Shown: piece by piece, positions 1 through 6,131 of the stretch
Position numbering within the stretch: the stretch's first letter is position 1
Layout: every line of letters starts with the position of its first letter
DNA from: Rhodocyclales bacterium
GTDB lineage: Bacteria > Pseudomonadota > Gammaproteobacteria > Burkholderiales > Rhodocyclaceae
Assembly: GCA_021413665.1 (NCBI GenBank)
Contig: JAIOPW010000484.1
Coordinates: forward strand, 1 to 6,840
Direction: 5' to 3'
DNA: 6,840 nucleotides
Translations under genes and position numbers: made by a program
The notes under the pieces: model-generated
Told to the model about the DNA's origin: nothing
Databases searched by the model: none
What the model saw: only the letters and a program-made list of their open reading frames with translations

Positions 1-2
1 TT

Positions 3-581
3 GCCGGAGTACCCTTGAACCTCGAAAGTCCACACCAGGTGGCCGCCGCGGGTATCGCGCGCACCTTCCAGAACATCCGCCTCTTCGGCAACATGACCGC
101 GCTGGAGAACGTCATGGTCGGCCGCCACGTCCGAACCCGCGTCGGCGTGTTCGGTGCGATCCTGCGCACCCGTACCGAGCGCGCCGAGGAAGCGGCGATC
201 CGCCGCCGAGCCGGCGAGCTGCTGCATTACGTCGGCATTGCCGACCGCGCCGATGACCTGGCGCGCCACCTCTCCTATGGCGACCAGCGCAGGCTGGAAA
301 TCGCCCGGGCGCTCGCTACCGATCCAAAGCTGCTGGCGCTTGACGAGCCCGCCGCCGGCATGAACGCGACGGAAACCGCGGCGCTGCGCGTACTGATAGA
401 GGGCGTGCGCCGGGACGGGCTGACCGTGCTGTTGATCGAGCACGACGTCAAGCTGGTGCTGGGACTGTGCGACCGCGTTGCCGTACTCGATTACGGCGAA
501 AAAATTGCCGAGGACGTGCCGGATGTCGTGAGAGCCAACCCGAAGGTCATCGAGGCCTATCTTGGCAAAAGCGCTGCTTGA
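3..581 (+). CDS. livG: Branched-chain amino acid-type ABC transporter ATP-binding protein LivG (5' partial)
   Basis: This is one of the two cytoplasmic ATPase subunits that would power a LivFGHM-type importer for branched-chain amino acids or related amides. The reading frame is open to the left edge, so the start and the Walker A loop lie outside the window. About 192 of the family's usual ~255 residues are present. Visible motifs are the Q-loop in RTFQN (Gln codon at 69-71), the signature LSYGDQRRLEIARAL (from base 270), Walker B LLALDEP (330-350) followed by AAGMN, and the switch His in LIEHD (441-443). The LSYG signature and DEPAAGMN Walker B extension are typical of LivG and separate it from LivF. 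A TTG codon at 15 is an internal Leu, not a start. The gene overlaps livF by 20 bases. The substrate cannot be read from the ATPase and could equally be urea or short-chain amides. Confidence 0.93.
   Translation, partial: AGVPLNLESPHQVAAAGIARTFQNIRLFGNMTALENVMVGRHVRTRVGVFGAILRTRTERAEEAAIRRRAGELLHYVGIADRADDLARHLSYGDQRRLEIARALATDPKLLALDEPAAGMNATETAALRVLIEGVRRDGLTVLLIEHDVKLVLGLCDRVAVLDYGEKIAEDVPDVVRANPKVIEAYLGKSAA
552..555 (+). promoter_or_regulatory. Ribosome binding site supporting the TTG start of livF
   Basis: GAGG lies 6 bases before the TTG at 562, inside the end of livG. The first in-frame ATG of livF falls after the Walker A loop, so a non-ATG start is forced. This Shine-Dalgarno-like element favours TTG 562. 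Confidence 0.5.
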
Positions 582-1275
582 GGCTCTGAACCTCCAGATT
601 CACTACGGCGGGATCGCCGCCGTGAAGGGAATATCCCTTGTTGTCGAGGAAGGCGAACTCGTCTGCCTGATCGGAGCCAACGGCGCGGGCAAGACATCCA
701 CCCTCAAGGCCCTGGCGCGCATGATTCCGTCGCAAGGCGAGATTCATTACTGCAACGAACGTATCGAGGCGTGCCCCGGCCACGACCTGATCGGGAAGGG
801 TTTGGCCCTGGTACCCGAAGGCCGCGGCATCTTCGCCCGCCTGACGGTTGCCGAGAACCTCGCCATGGGCGCTTACCACCGCAAGGACAATGCCGGCATT
901 GCCGCCGATCTTGAGCACATCTACGGACTGTTGCCGCGCCTCAAGGAACGCGCCGCTCAAGTCGCAGGAACATTGTCCGGCGGCGAACAGCAGATGCTCG
1001 CCATCGGCCGCGCGCTGATGGGCCGTCCCAGGTTGCTGCTGCTCGACGAACCTTCTATGGGACTCGCCCCCTTGATGGTGGAAAAGGTCTTCGAAGTGGT
1101 TCGGGCCGTCGCCGCAGGGGGCATGACGATTCTGCTGGTTGAACAAAACGCCAGACTCGCGCTGGAGGTCTGCTCGCGTGGCTACGTCATGGAAAGCGGC
1201 CAGATCACCCTGGCCGACACGTCGTCGGCGCTGCTCGCCGATTCGCGGGTGCGCACTGCCTACCTGGGCGAGTAA
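562..1275 (+). CDS. livF: Branched-chain amino acid-type ABC transporter ATP-binding protein LivF
   Basis: This is the second ATPase of the Liv-type importer, expected to pair with LivG on the cytoplasmic face of the LivH/LivM permeases. It is 237 residues, full length for LivF. Motifs in order are Walker A GANGAGKT (38-45), the Q-loop region as VPEGRGIFARLTV (from 84), signature LSGGEQQ (138-144), Walker B LLLLDEP (158-164), D-loop SMGLAP (165-170), and the LivF-typical switch LVEQN with Gln195 where most ABC ATPases have His. The PEGR and VEQN variants identify LivF rather than a generic ABC ATPase. The TTG start is preceded by GAGG and overlaps livG by 20 bases, which suggests translational coupling. 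A CTG at 574 or GTG at 622 are the only other starts before Walker A, and both are less convincing. The gene ends in TAA, overlapping the convergent GST gene by 16 bases. Confidence 0.95.
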   Translation: MAKALLEALNLQIHYGGIAAVKGISLVVEEGELVCLIGANGAGKTSTLKALARMIPSQGEIHYCNERIEACPGHDLIGKGLALVPEGRGIFARLTVAENLAMGAYHRKDNAGIAADLEHIYGLLPRLKERAAQVAGTLSGGEQQMLAIGRALMGRPRLLLLDEPSMGLAPLMVEKVFEVVRAVAAGGMTILLVEQNARLALEVCSRGYVMESGQITLADTSSALLADSRVRTAYLGE

Positions 1276-1976
1276 TCGGCGGGAAAATACTGGCGCGCCA
1301 TGCGCTGGCAATAGGCGACCAGATTGGCATGGCCGGCAGCAGCCGCCTTGATCGGCGTTTCCAGCGGAACCATCAGGATATTGGCAAGGAAGGCGGTGGC
1401 AACCGCGTCTATCGATGTGGGGCGGGCGCCAAGGAAATAATCCTGGCGTCCAAGCAGGATCGCCAGGGCGTCGACGTCGGCAATGCCCAGCGCGTGAATC
1501 TGTTCGGGTGCGTGGCGGCCCATGCCATGTCCGTGCAATTCGGCGCGAATACCGCGTCGGGCCACCCAGGGCACGATCATGCGCAACGGCCAGGGCAGGG
1601 TGCCAAAAAATCCCGCTCTTGTCATTTCCCATCCCTGCGGCGCAATCCATCGATCGTAAAGCACGGTCCAGTAGAGATGTTCCTCTATCAAGCGTGCGAT
1701 TGCCAGTGCGTGAGCGCTTTGCGACGCATCCAGCGGACCATCGAGCGGATCGCCAAACTTGTGCTTCAAGTATTCGATGACCAGGCCCGAATCGGCCACT
1801 GCCGTGCCGTCATCATCGATCCATGGCAGCTTGCCCTTCGGCGCCTTGTGCATTTCCAGGGTATAGCGGTTCCGATAGGGCAGGCCAGCCATGCGCAAGT
1901 ACAGCTCCAGCTTGAGGCAGAAGGGGCTGGCATTGGGCAGGCCGAAGGCTGGTGGGAACTGGTAAAGGGTAATCAT
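1260..1976 (-). CDS. Glutathione S-transferase-fold protein, metaxin/Faxc-like
   Basis: This is a 238-residue protein with an N-terminal thioredoxin-like domain and an all-helical C-terminal domain, as in the glutathione S-transferase superfamily. Visible landmarks are NASPFCLKLELYLRMAG (15-31) with Cys20 at the start of helix 1, the cis-Pro segment GKLPWI (48-53), and ADSGLVIEYL (61-70), which matches the glutathione gamma-glutamyl-contacting turn. In the C-terminal domain, FLGARPTSIDAVATAFL (181-197) carries the conserved N-capping and Asp element. The LYQFPPAFGLPNASPFCLKLE opening is typical of the bacterial relatives of metaxin and Faxc rather than the classical detoxifying GSTs. Substrate and activity are unknown. 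There is no signal peptide or clear membrane segment, so it is probably cytoplasmic. The ATG overlaps the stop of the upstream oxidoreductase in an ATGA, so the two are probably co-translated. Confidence 0.85.
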   Translation of the reverse strand: MITLYQFPPAFGLPNASPFCLKLELYLRMAGLPYRNRYTLEMHKAPKGKLPWIDDDGTAVADSGLVIEYLKHKFGDPLDGPLDASQSAHALAIARLIEEHLYWTVLYDRWIAPQGWEMTRAGFFGTLPWPLRMIVPWVARRGIRAELHGHGMGRHAPEQIHALGIADVDALAILLGRQDYFLGARPTSIDAVATAFLANILMVPLETPIKAAAAGHANLVAYCQRMARQYFPADYSPR

Positions 1977-3010
1977 GTCGCTGCTCCCGGGGGCGCAAAC
2001 GTGAAGGCGTCGGCGAAGAATTCTTCGGCCGGCAAACCATGCGCCAGAAACTCCGCACGCGCCGCGTCGATCATCGCCGGCGCGCCGCAGGCATAGACCT
2101 GGCAGCCCGAGAGATCGGCGTGATCCTCCAGTACGGCGCGATGCACCAGGCCGCTGCGTCCGGGCCAGGCGTCTTGGGCTGTCGCATCCGACAACACCGG
2201 CACGTATCGAATATGGTCATGGCGGGCGGCCCAGGCGGCCGGCAAATCGGGCAGATAGAGTCCGGCGCGATTGCGCGCACCCCAGTAGATTTCCATCGGC
2301 CGCCCAATGTGACTGTGAATGGCGTGTTCCACCAGCGCCTTGATCGGCGCGAAGCCCGTGCCACCCGCAAGCAGAATCACCGGCTTGGTCGATTCCTCGC
2401 GCAGGAAAAAACTGCCATAGGGGCCCTGAAAGCGCAGGATATCCTTTTCCTTCATGCCGCCGAAGACATGACCAGTGAATTCTCCGTCAGCGATCAGGCG
2501 AACATGGAGTTGCAGGAAGCCGTCATCATGTGGCGCGTTGGCGATGGAGAACGCGCGACGCTTGCCGTCCTTCAGCAGGAACTCGATGTACTGCCCGGCG
2601 AGAAACTGCAGGCGCTCGTTGGCCGGCAACTTGAGGTTCAGCACGATGACGTCATCAGCCACGCGCTCGATCCGCTGCACGCGGCAGGGCATGATCTTGA
2701 CCGGAATGTCCCTGGCGGTGCCGACTTCACGGCATTCCAGCACCAGGTCTGACAGCGGCTTCGCGCAACAGAACAATGCCAAGCCGCCGGCGCGGTCGGC
2801 GGTGGACAAGGCCTGCTCCTGCGCCGCGCCGTGATCCACCAACCCGTCGATCACCTTTCCCTTGCAGGCGCCGCATGCGCCGTTGCGGCATCCATACGGA
2901 AGCGTGAGGCCGGCATCGAGCGCCGCCTGCAACACCGTATCGCCGCCGTTGGTGCTGAAGCTGTGCCCGCTGGGCTGAAGAGTGACGCTAAATGAGGCGG
3001 CTGAGGCCAT
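1973..3010 (-). CDS. 2Fe-2S ferredoxin/FAD/NAD(P)H oxidoreductase (CDP-6-deoxy-delta-3,4-glucoseen reductase-like)
   Basis: This is a 345-residue electron-transfer protein with three domains. The N-terminal plant-type ferredoxin domain (about 5-95) holds cluster ligands Cys41, Cys46, Cys49 (CRNGACGACKG) and a fourth at Cys81, with Cys82 next to it. A flavin domain (about 105-205) carries RRAFSIANAP (151-160), the FAD-contacting RxFS motif. An NAD(P)H domain (about 210-340) has LLAGGTGFAPIKALVEH (213-229) and the C-terminal YACGAPAMI (306-314). The expected reaction passes electrons from NAD(P)H through FAD and the cluster to an unknown acceptor. Family members are often named after the ascarylose enzyme AscD/E3, but no CDP-sugar genes are nearby, so that name should not be taken as function. 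Similar modules serve oxygenases and flavin reductases. It is cytoplasmic and translationally coupled to the GST-fold gene. The ATG at 3010 has only a weak upstream purine stretch and lies 14 bases from the divergent SDR start. Confidence 0.88.
   Translation of the reverse strand: MASAASFSVTLQPSGHSFSTNGGDTVLQAALDAGLTLPYGCRNGACGACKGKVIDGLVDHGAAQEQALSTADRAGGLALFCCAKPLSDLVLECREVGTARDIPVKIMPCRVQRIERVADDVIVLNLKLPANERLQFLAGQYIEFLLKDGKRRAFSIANAPHDDGFLQLHVRLIADGEFTGHVFGGMKEKDILRFQGPYGSFFLREESTKPVILLAGGTGFAPIKALVEHAIHSHIGRPMEIYWGARNRAGLYLPDLPAAWAARHDHIRYVPVLSDATAQDAWPGRSGLVHRAVLEDHADLSGCQVYACGAPAMIDAARAEFLAHGLPAEEFFADAFTFAPPGAAT
1984..1988 (-). promoter_or_regulatory. Ribosome binding site of the GST-fold gene
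   Basis: On the - strand this reads GGGAG, 7 bases before the ATG at 1976. It lies inside the last codons of the oxidoreductase gene. It supports the chosen start and re-initiation after the upstream gene. Confidence 0.6.
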
Positions 3011-3018
3011 GCGATAAT
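3010..3018 (+). promoter_or_regulatory. Putative TGn-extended -10 promoter for the SDR operon
   Basis: TGCGATAAT matches an extended -10 (TGn plus TATAAT with one mismatch). Only six bases (3019-3024) separate it from the ATG at 3025, so transcription would be expected to start at or next to that ATG. No good -35 is visible at standard spacing, which is tolerated in extended -10 promoters. The element touches the start codon of the opposing oxidoreductase. It is inferred from sequence only. Confidence 0.45.
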
Positions 3019-3024
3019 CGTCCG

Positions 3025-3915
3025 ATGCGTAGATTGCTGATCATTGGTTGCGGTGACGTCATGCGCCGCGCGTTGCCGGAGCTCGTATTGCGCTGGCACG
3101 TGCTGGCACTGGTGCGCAGCCACGACCCGCAACTGGCCGCGCTGGGCATCACTCAGATCGAAGGCGATCTCGACCAGCCCGACACGCTGACGCGACTGGC
3201 CGGCATTTCGGACGCCGTGATACACAGCGCGCCGCCGCCGCCGCAAGGCGCCGATGACACACGCACACGGAACCTGATTGCCGTTCTGCGGCGCGGGAAA
3301 AGTCTACCACGGCAACTTGTGTACATCAGCACCAGTGGAGTCTATGGCGATTGTGGCGGCGCCCGGGTCAGCGAGACCCGAGCGCCCGCCGCACAGTCGG
3401 CGCGGGCAGCACGGCGGGTCGATGCGGAACGGCGCTTGCGCAGGTTCGGCCGGGAGCGCGGGTACCATTGTCGCGTCAGCATCCTGCGCGCGCCGGGCAT
3501 CTATGCGGCGGACCGACTGCCCCTGGAGCGGCTGCACAAAGGCCTGCCGCTCATGCTTCACAGCGAAGACAGCCATACCAACCACATCCACGCCGACGAT
3601 CTCGGTCGCGCCTGCATCGCGGCGCTGGCGCGAGGACGGCCCAATCGGGTGTACAACATCAGCGACGACTCCTCGCTGGCCATGGGCGAATGGTTCGACA
3701 TGCTTGCCGACAGCTTCTCACTGCCGCGCGCGCCCCGCCTGCCGCGGGAGGACGTCCGCCGCAGCGTGCCACCGCTGCAGTGGTCATTCATGAGCGAATC
3801 CCGGCGGCTCGACAACCGTCGGATGCGGCGGGAACTGCGGCTGCACCTGCGCTATCCGACCGTGGCGACCGGCCTCGGGGAGGTCGTCAACAAGGAAACA
3901 CCATGCTCTGGATAA
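3025..3915 (+). CDS. Atypical NAD(P)-binding SDR / NAD-dependent epimerase-dehydratase-like protein
   Basis: This is a 296-residue protein of the extended or atypical short-chain dehydrogenase family, YeeZ-like in appearance. The N-terminal strand and dinucleotide loop is LLIIGCGDV (4-12), followed by an acidic EGDLD (46-50) and the substrate-side strand VYISTSGVYGD (99-109). HIHADDLGRACIAAL (187-201) and VYNISDD (209-215) are typical late motifs of this superfamily. The catalytic YxxxK is not present: aligning the conserved helix (SARAARRVDAE, 125-135) puts Arg127 at the Tyr position and Arg131 at the Lys position. It may therefore bind a nucleotide without normal dehydrogenase chemistry. 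Substrate is unknown. I chose ATG 3025 because the Rossmann strand begins there. An in-frame ATG at 2992 would add 11 residues and overlap the divergent gene. The 3' end overlaps hemJ by 13 bases. Confidence 0.8.
   Translation: MRRLLIIGCGDVMRRALPELVLRWHVLALVRSHDPQLAALGITQIEGDLDQPDTLTRLAGISDAVIHSAPPPPQGADDTRTRNLIAVLRRGKSLPRQLVYISTSGVYGDCGGARVSETRAPAAQSARAARRVDAERRLRRFGRERGYHCRVSILRAPGIYAADRLPLERLHKGLPLMLHSEDSHTNHIHADDLGRACIAALARGRPNRVYNISDDSSLAMGEWFDMLADSFSLPRAPRLPREDVRRSVPPLQWSFMSESRRLDNRRMRRELRLHLRYPTVATGLGEVVNKETPCSG
3892..3898 (+). promoter_or_regulatory. Ribosome binding site of hemJ
   Basis: AAGGAAA contains AGGA 6 bases before the ATG at 3903. It sits within the last codons of the SDR gene and fixes the hemJ start, which would otherwise be hidden in a much longer open frame running from about 3351. 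Confidence 0.7.
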
Positions 3916-4319
3916 AAGCCTTTCATATCATTTTCGTGGTGAGCTGGTTCGCCGGACTGTTCTATCTGCCACGAATTTTCGTGAACCTAGCCATGGTGCC
4001 CGCCGACAGCGGGGCCGAACGTGCCCGCCTGCTGCTGATGGCAAAAAAACTGTTCCGCTTCATCACTCCGCTCGGCGTATTGGCCATCGGGCTCGGCCTG
4101 TGGCTATGGTTCGGTTTCGGCTTCACGGGCGGCTGGCTGCATGCCAAGACCGCGCTGGTAATCGGCCTCGCCGCCTATCACGTCTGGTGCGGCATGCTGC
4201 TCGCCGAATTTGCCAGCGGCAGATCGACCAGGACCCACGTCTGGTTTCGGTTCTTCAACGAAGTACCGGTACTCGCACTGACCATCATCTGCATCCTGGT
4301 AGTGGTAAAACCATTCTGA
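3903..4319 (+). CDS. hemJ: HemJ/CopD-family integral membrane protein, probable protoporphyrinogen IX oxidase
   Basis: This is a 138-residue inner-membrane protein, matching the ~140-residue size of HemJ. Four hydrophobic segments are visible at about 5-27, 54-72, 79-101 and 119-136. Family landmarks are the opening MLWIKAFHIIFVVSWFAGLF (1-20) with His8, then YLPR (21-24), LHAKTALV (79-86), AYHVWCG (91-97) with His93, and the C-terminal RFFNEVPVL (116-124) ending in VVVKPF. HemJ performs the penultimate step of haem synthesis, oxidising protoporphyrinogen IX to protoporphyrin IX, in bacteria without HemG or HemY. The same sequence family is often labelled only 'CopD family protein', so a copper-related or unknown role is the alternative. 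The ATG has a good AGGA and overlaps the SDR end. The rRNA methyltransferase follows after 2 bases. The open frame continues upstream of 3903, but that part is antisense-like shadow of the SDR gene. Confidence 0.75.
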   Translation: MLWIKAFHIIFVVSWFAGLFYLPRIFVNLAMVPADSGAERARLLLMAKKLFRFITPLGVLAIGLGLWLWFGFGFTGGWLHAKTALVIGLAAYHVWCGMLLAEFASGRSTRTHVWFRFFNEVPVLALTIICILVVVKPF

Positions 4320-4321
4320 GC

Positions 4322-5473
4322 ATGAACCACTATTTCGCCACCTGCCCGCGCGGCCTCGAGGCCCTGCTTGCGGAAGACCTTGCCGGCGCCGGCGGCACGG
4401 ACATTACCACGGTTCCCGGCGGTGCCAGTTGCAACGGCAGCCTCGAAACCGGTTACCGGATCAACCTTGAGTCACGCATCGCGACGCGGGCCTTGTGGCG
4501 CGTCACGCGCGGCGCCTATCGCAACGAAGCCGAAGTCTATCAACTGGCCTACAACGTCGATTGGTCGCGCCTGTTCTCGGTCGATCGCTCGATCCGGGTC
4601 TACGTCACGGCGATCCGTTCGCCGCTGAAGAGCATCGAATTCATCACGCTCAAGGTCAAGGACGCCGTCTGCGACCGCTTCCGCGCCGAGACCGGGCGAC
4701 GCCCCAGCGTCAATACCCGCACCCCCGAGGTTCGCATTCACCTCTTTATTACGGACCAGCAGGCCACGCTCTACCTCGACACCTCCGGCGAGCCGCTGTA
4801 CATGCGCGGCCACAAGCTGGCCAAGGTGGGTGCGCCGCTCAAGGAAAACCTCGCCGCCGGTATCCTGCGACTGTCCGGCTGGCAGCCGGGAACACCGCTG
4901 CTCGACCCGATGTGCGGTAGCGGCACCTTCCTGCTGGAAGCAGCGCAGATATGCCTCGATGACGCGCCGGGACTCTCGCGCGAACCGGGGGATTTCGGCT
5001 TCGAGCATCTCAAGTCGTTTGACGCCGGCCTCTGGCGCAAGCTGCAACGCGAAGCGGCGGAGCGCCGCCGAGAGACCGTTGCCCTACCCATATTCGGCAG
5101 CGACATTTCCGCCGACGCCGTCGCCCGCACCCAGCAGAATCTTGCCGGCGCCGGGCTTGACGACCTGGTTACGCTGCAACAGTCGGACCTGCTGACTCGA
5201 ACGGCCCCGGCGCCATCGGGGGTGCTGGTGGCCAACCCGCCTTACGGCGAACGACTGGGCAGTGAAGAGGAACTGGCGGCCTTCTACCCCGTCCTCGGCG
5301 ACGCGCTCAAACAGCGCTTCGCCGGCTGGAACTGCTGGTTCCTGTCGGCCGACACGCGCCTGCCGAAGCTGATCCGGCTACAGACGTCGCGCAAGATCCC
5401 GCTCTACAACGGCGCGCTCGAATGCCGCCTGTACCACATCGAAATTATCGCCGGCAGCCGGCGCGACAGATAG
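4322..5473 (+). CDS. rlmL: THUMP-domain class I SAM-dependent RNA methyltransferase, RlmL-type (23S rRNA guanine-N2)
   Basis: This is a 383-residue protein matching the N-terminal RlmL half of the E. coli fusion RlmKL, which makes m2G2445 in 23S rRNA. An N-terminal ferredoxin-like plus THUMP RNA-binding region spans about 1-160. YMRGHKL and APLKENLAAG (160-180) form the conserved junction. The Rossmann methyltransferase domain (about 165-375) holds SAM motif I as LLDPMCGSGTF (193-203), the acidic residue of motif II in GSDIS (259-263), and catalytic motif IV NPPYGERLG (305-313). No RlmK domain follows in this reading frame. The ATG is 2 bases after the hemJ stop without a clear Shine-Dalgarno, suggesting coupling to hemJ translation. 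The frame is open well upstream into hemJ, but homology begins at MNHYFATCPRGLEALL. Related enzymes with other target guanines exist, so the exact site is inferred from family. Confidence 0.88.
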   Translation: MNHYFATCPRGLEALLAEDLAGAGGTDITTVPGGASCNGSLETGYRINLESRIATRALWRVTRGAYRNEAEVYQLAYNVDWSRLFSVDRSIRVYVTAIRSPLKSIEFITLKVKDAVCDRFRAETGRRPSVNTRTPEVRIHLFITDQQATLYLDTSGEPLYMRGHKLAKVGAPLKENLAAGILRLSGWQPGTPLLDPMCGSGTFLLEAAQICLDDAPGLSREPGDFGFEHLKSFDAGLWRKLQREAAERRRETVALPIFGSDISADAVARTQQNLAGAGLDDLVTLQQSDLLTRTAPAPSGVLVANPPYGERLGSEEELAAFYPVLGDALKQRFAGWNCWFLSADTRLPKLIRLQTSRKIPLYNGALECRLYHIEIIAGSRRDR

Positions 5474-5506
5474 ACCCCATGCGTCAGCCCAGCGCGCAGG
5501 CAGCAG

Positions 5507-6046
5507 CTAGATGAACGGCCTGATGATCGGCCACAAGAGCTTGATGCCCAGTACCACGATAATCGACCAGATCAGCCACTTGCTGCGTATCAGCATCAAC
5601 AGCAACTCGCCCAGACCCTGAGCCTGGCTGCCGGGATTGGCCCGGGTCGGAGGACGCCTGTCAGGGGTCGGGATGAAGCGGTCCGACCGGGCAATGATCG
5701 TGTCGCGCGAAACTGAAGGGTCATCGAAGGCGTCTATCTTCAGCCGTGCCTGATCCTCTTCATCAACCAGACGGTAAACGGCCTCGGGATCCATGCTCAG
5801 CTTCTTTCCCCGGTCTATGGCACGACGCCTCTTGTTGACCTGTGCCAGGAACAACACTTCGGTGGCGACCGCAACCGGCAAGCCCTGGCGTGCCCCATCG
5901 CGGGCATCCATGATCAGCCGGCTGAGGAAGGTATCGAGATCATCAGTGCCCCAGATGGCGCAGATCTTCTGCGTCAGATGCCCGATGTCTTCCAGCGCCG
6001 CGCGCGAATCGGACTGGTTTGCGGAATTTGGAGAATGGGCGGTCAT
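5507..6046 (-). CDS. Uncharacterised protein with a C-terminal membrane anchor
   Basis: I do not recognise this 179-residue protein. Residues 15-80 look like a compact helical region with LTQKICAIWG (24-33) and DLDTFLSRLIMDARDGARQG (36-55), ending in a basic patch NKRRR (71-75). A charged segment follows (to about 115), then a Pro/Arg-rich linker (RFIPTPDRRPPTRANPG, 123-139). One hydrophobic segment at about 157-175 (WLIWSIIVVLGIKLLWPII) sits within 25 residues of the C-terminus, after Arg154 and Lys156. This suggests a single tail anchor with the main domain in the cytoplasm. There is no N-terminal signal peptide. The ATG at 6046 is chosen. A TTG at 6121 would add 25 residues, but with unlikely-looking sequence through a stem-loop. 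The gene follows pilU on the same strand and converges on rlmL with 33 bases between stops. Any pilus role is context only. Confidence 0.75.
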   Translation of the reverse strand: MTAHSPNSANQSDSRAALEDIGHLTQKICAIWGTDDLDTFLSRLIMDARDGARQGLPVAVATEVLFLAQVNKRRRAIDRGKKLSMDPEAVYRLVDEEDQARLKIDAFDDPSVSRDTIIARSDRFIPTPDRRPPTRANPGSQAQGLGELLLMLIRSKWLIWSIIVVLGIKLLWPIIRPFI

Positions 6047-6092
6047 GAGTCCAATGACGAAGGAGTACGAGTCTCGGCTGGGTACGCCGAAG

Positions 6093-6116
6093 TGCCGCCA
6101 CGCAGGGATGGCGGCA
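6093..6116. repeat. Perfect 8-bp inverted repeat between pilU and the next gene
   Basis: TGCCGCCA (6093-6100) and TGGCGGCA (6109-6116) pair perfectly around an 8-base loop. The structure lies 16 bases past the pilU stop on the - strand. No T-run follows on either strand, so it does not look like a standard intrinsic terminator. In a transcript starting at the TATAAT at 6132-6137 it would sit in the 5' leader of the downstream gene. Confidence 0.6.
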
Positions 6117-6131
6117 AACAATCACTATGTC

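Noticed and set aside
547..1650. A 367-codon open frame on the - strand opposite livF and running into the GST gene
   Set aside because: It lies antisense to a clear LivF and out of frame with the GST protein. Its composition is low-complexity Arg/Gly/Ala/Gln typical of GC-rich shadow frames, with no recognisable motif.
1329..2096. A 255-codon open frame on the + strand across the GST gene
   Set aside because: It is fully antisense to the GST-fold gene and the end of the oxidoreductase, both supported by domain motifs. It has no motif or ribosome site of its own.
2039..2752. A 237-codon + strand open frame inside the oxidoreductase
   Set aside because: It is an antisense shadow of the FAD/NAD domain region of a well-supported gene.
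2982..2987. GTGACG as a -35 box for the SDR promoter
   Set aside because: It is 25 bases from the -10 at 3013-3018, too far for a normal sigma-70 spacer of 16-18.
3351..3902. A long upstream extension of the hemJ frame, giving a 322-residue fusion-like protein
   Set aside because: The extra part is the wrong frame of the SDR gene and is Arg/Ala-rich. HemJ family similarity starts at MLWIKAF with a good AGGA before ATG 3903.
4100..4321. A 74-residue N-terminal extension of the RNA methyltransferase
   Set aside because: It overlaps the hemJ membrane protein in another frame. RlmL-type proteins start at the MNHYFATCPRG position, as at ATG 4322.
5474..5506. A possible bidirectional terminator between rlmL and the convergent uncharacterised gene
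   Set aside because: The 33 bases hold only short imperfect GC-rich self-complementarity and no T-run on either strand.
6047..6121. A longer version of the tail-anchored protein starting at TTG 6121
   Set aside because: The extra 25 residues come from the stem-loop region, have no good ribosome site, and are less protein-like than the sequence from ATG 6046.
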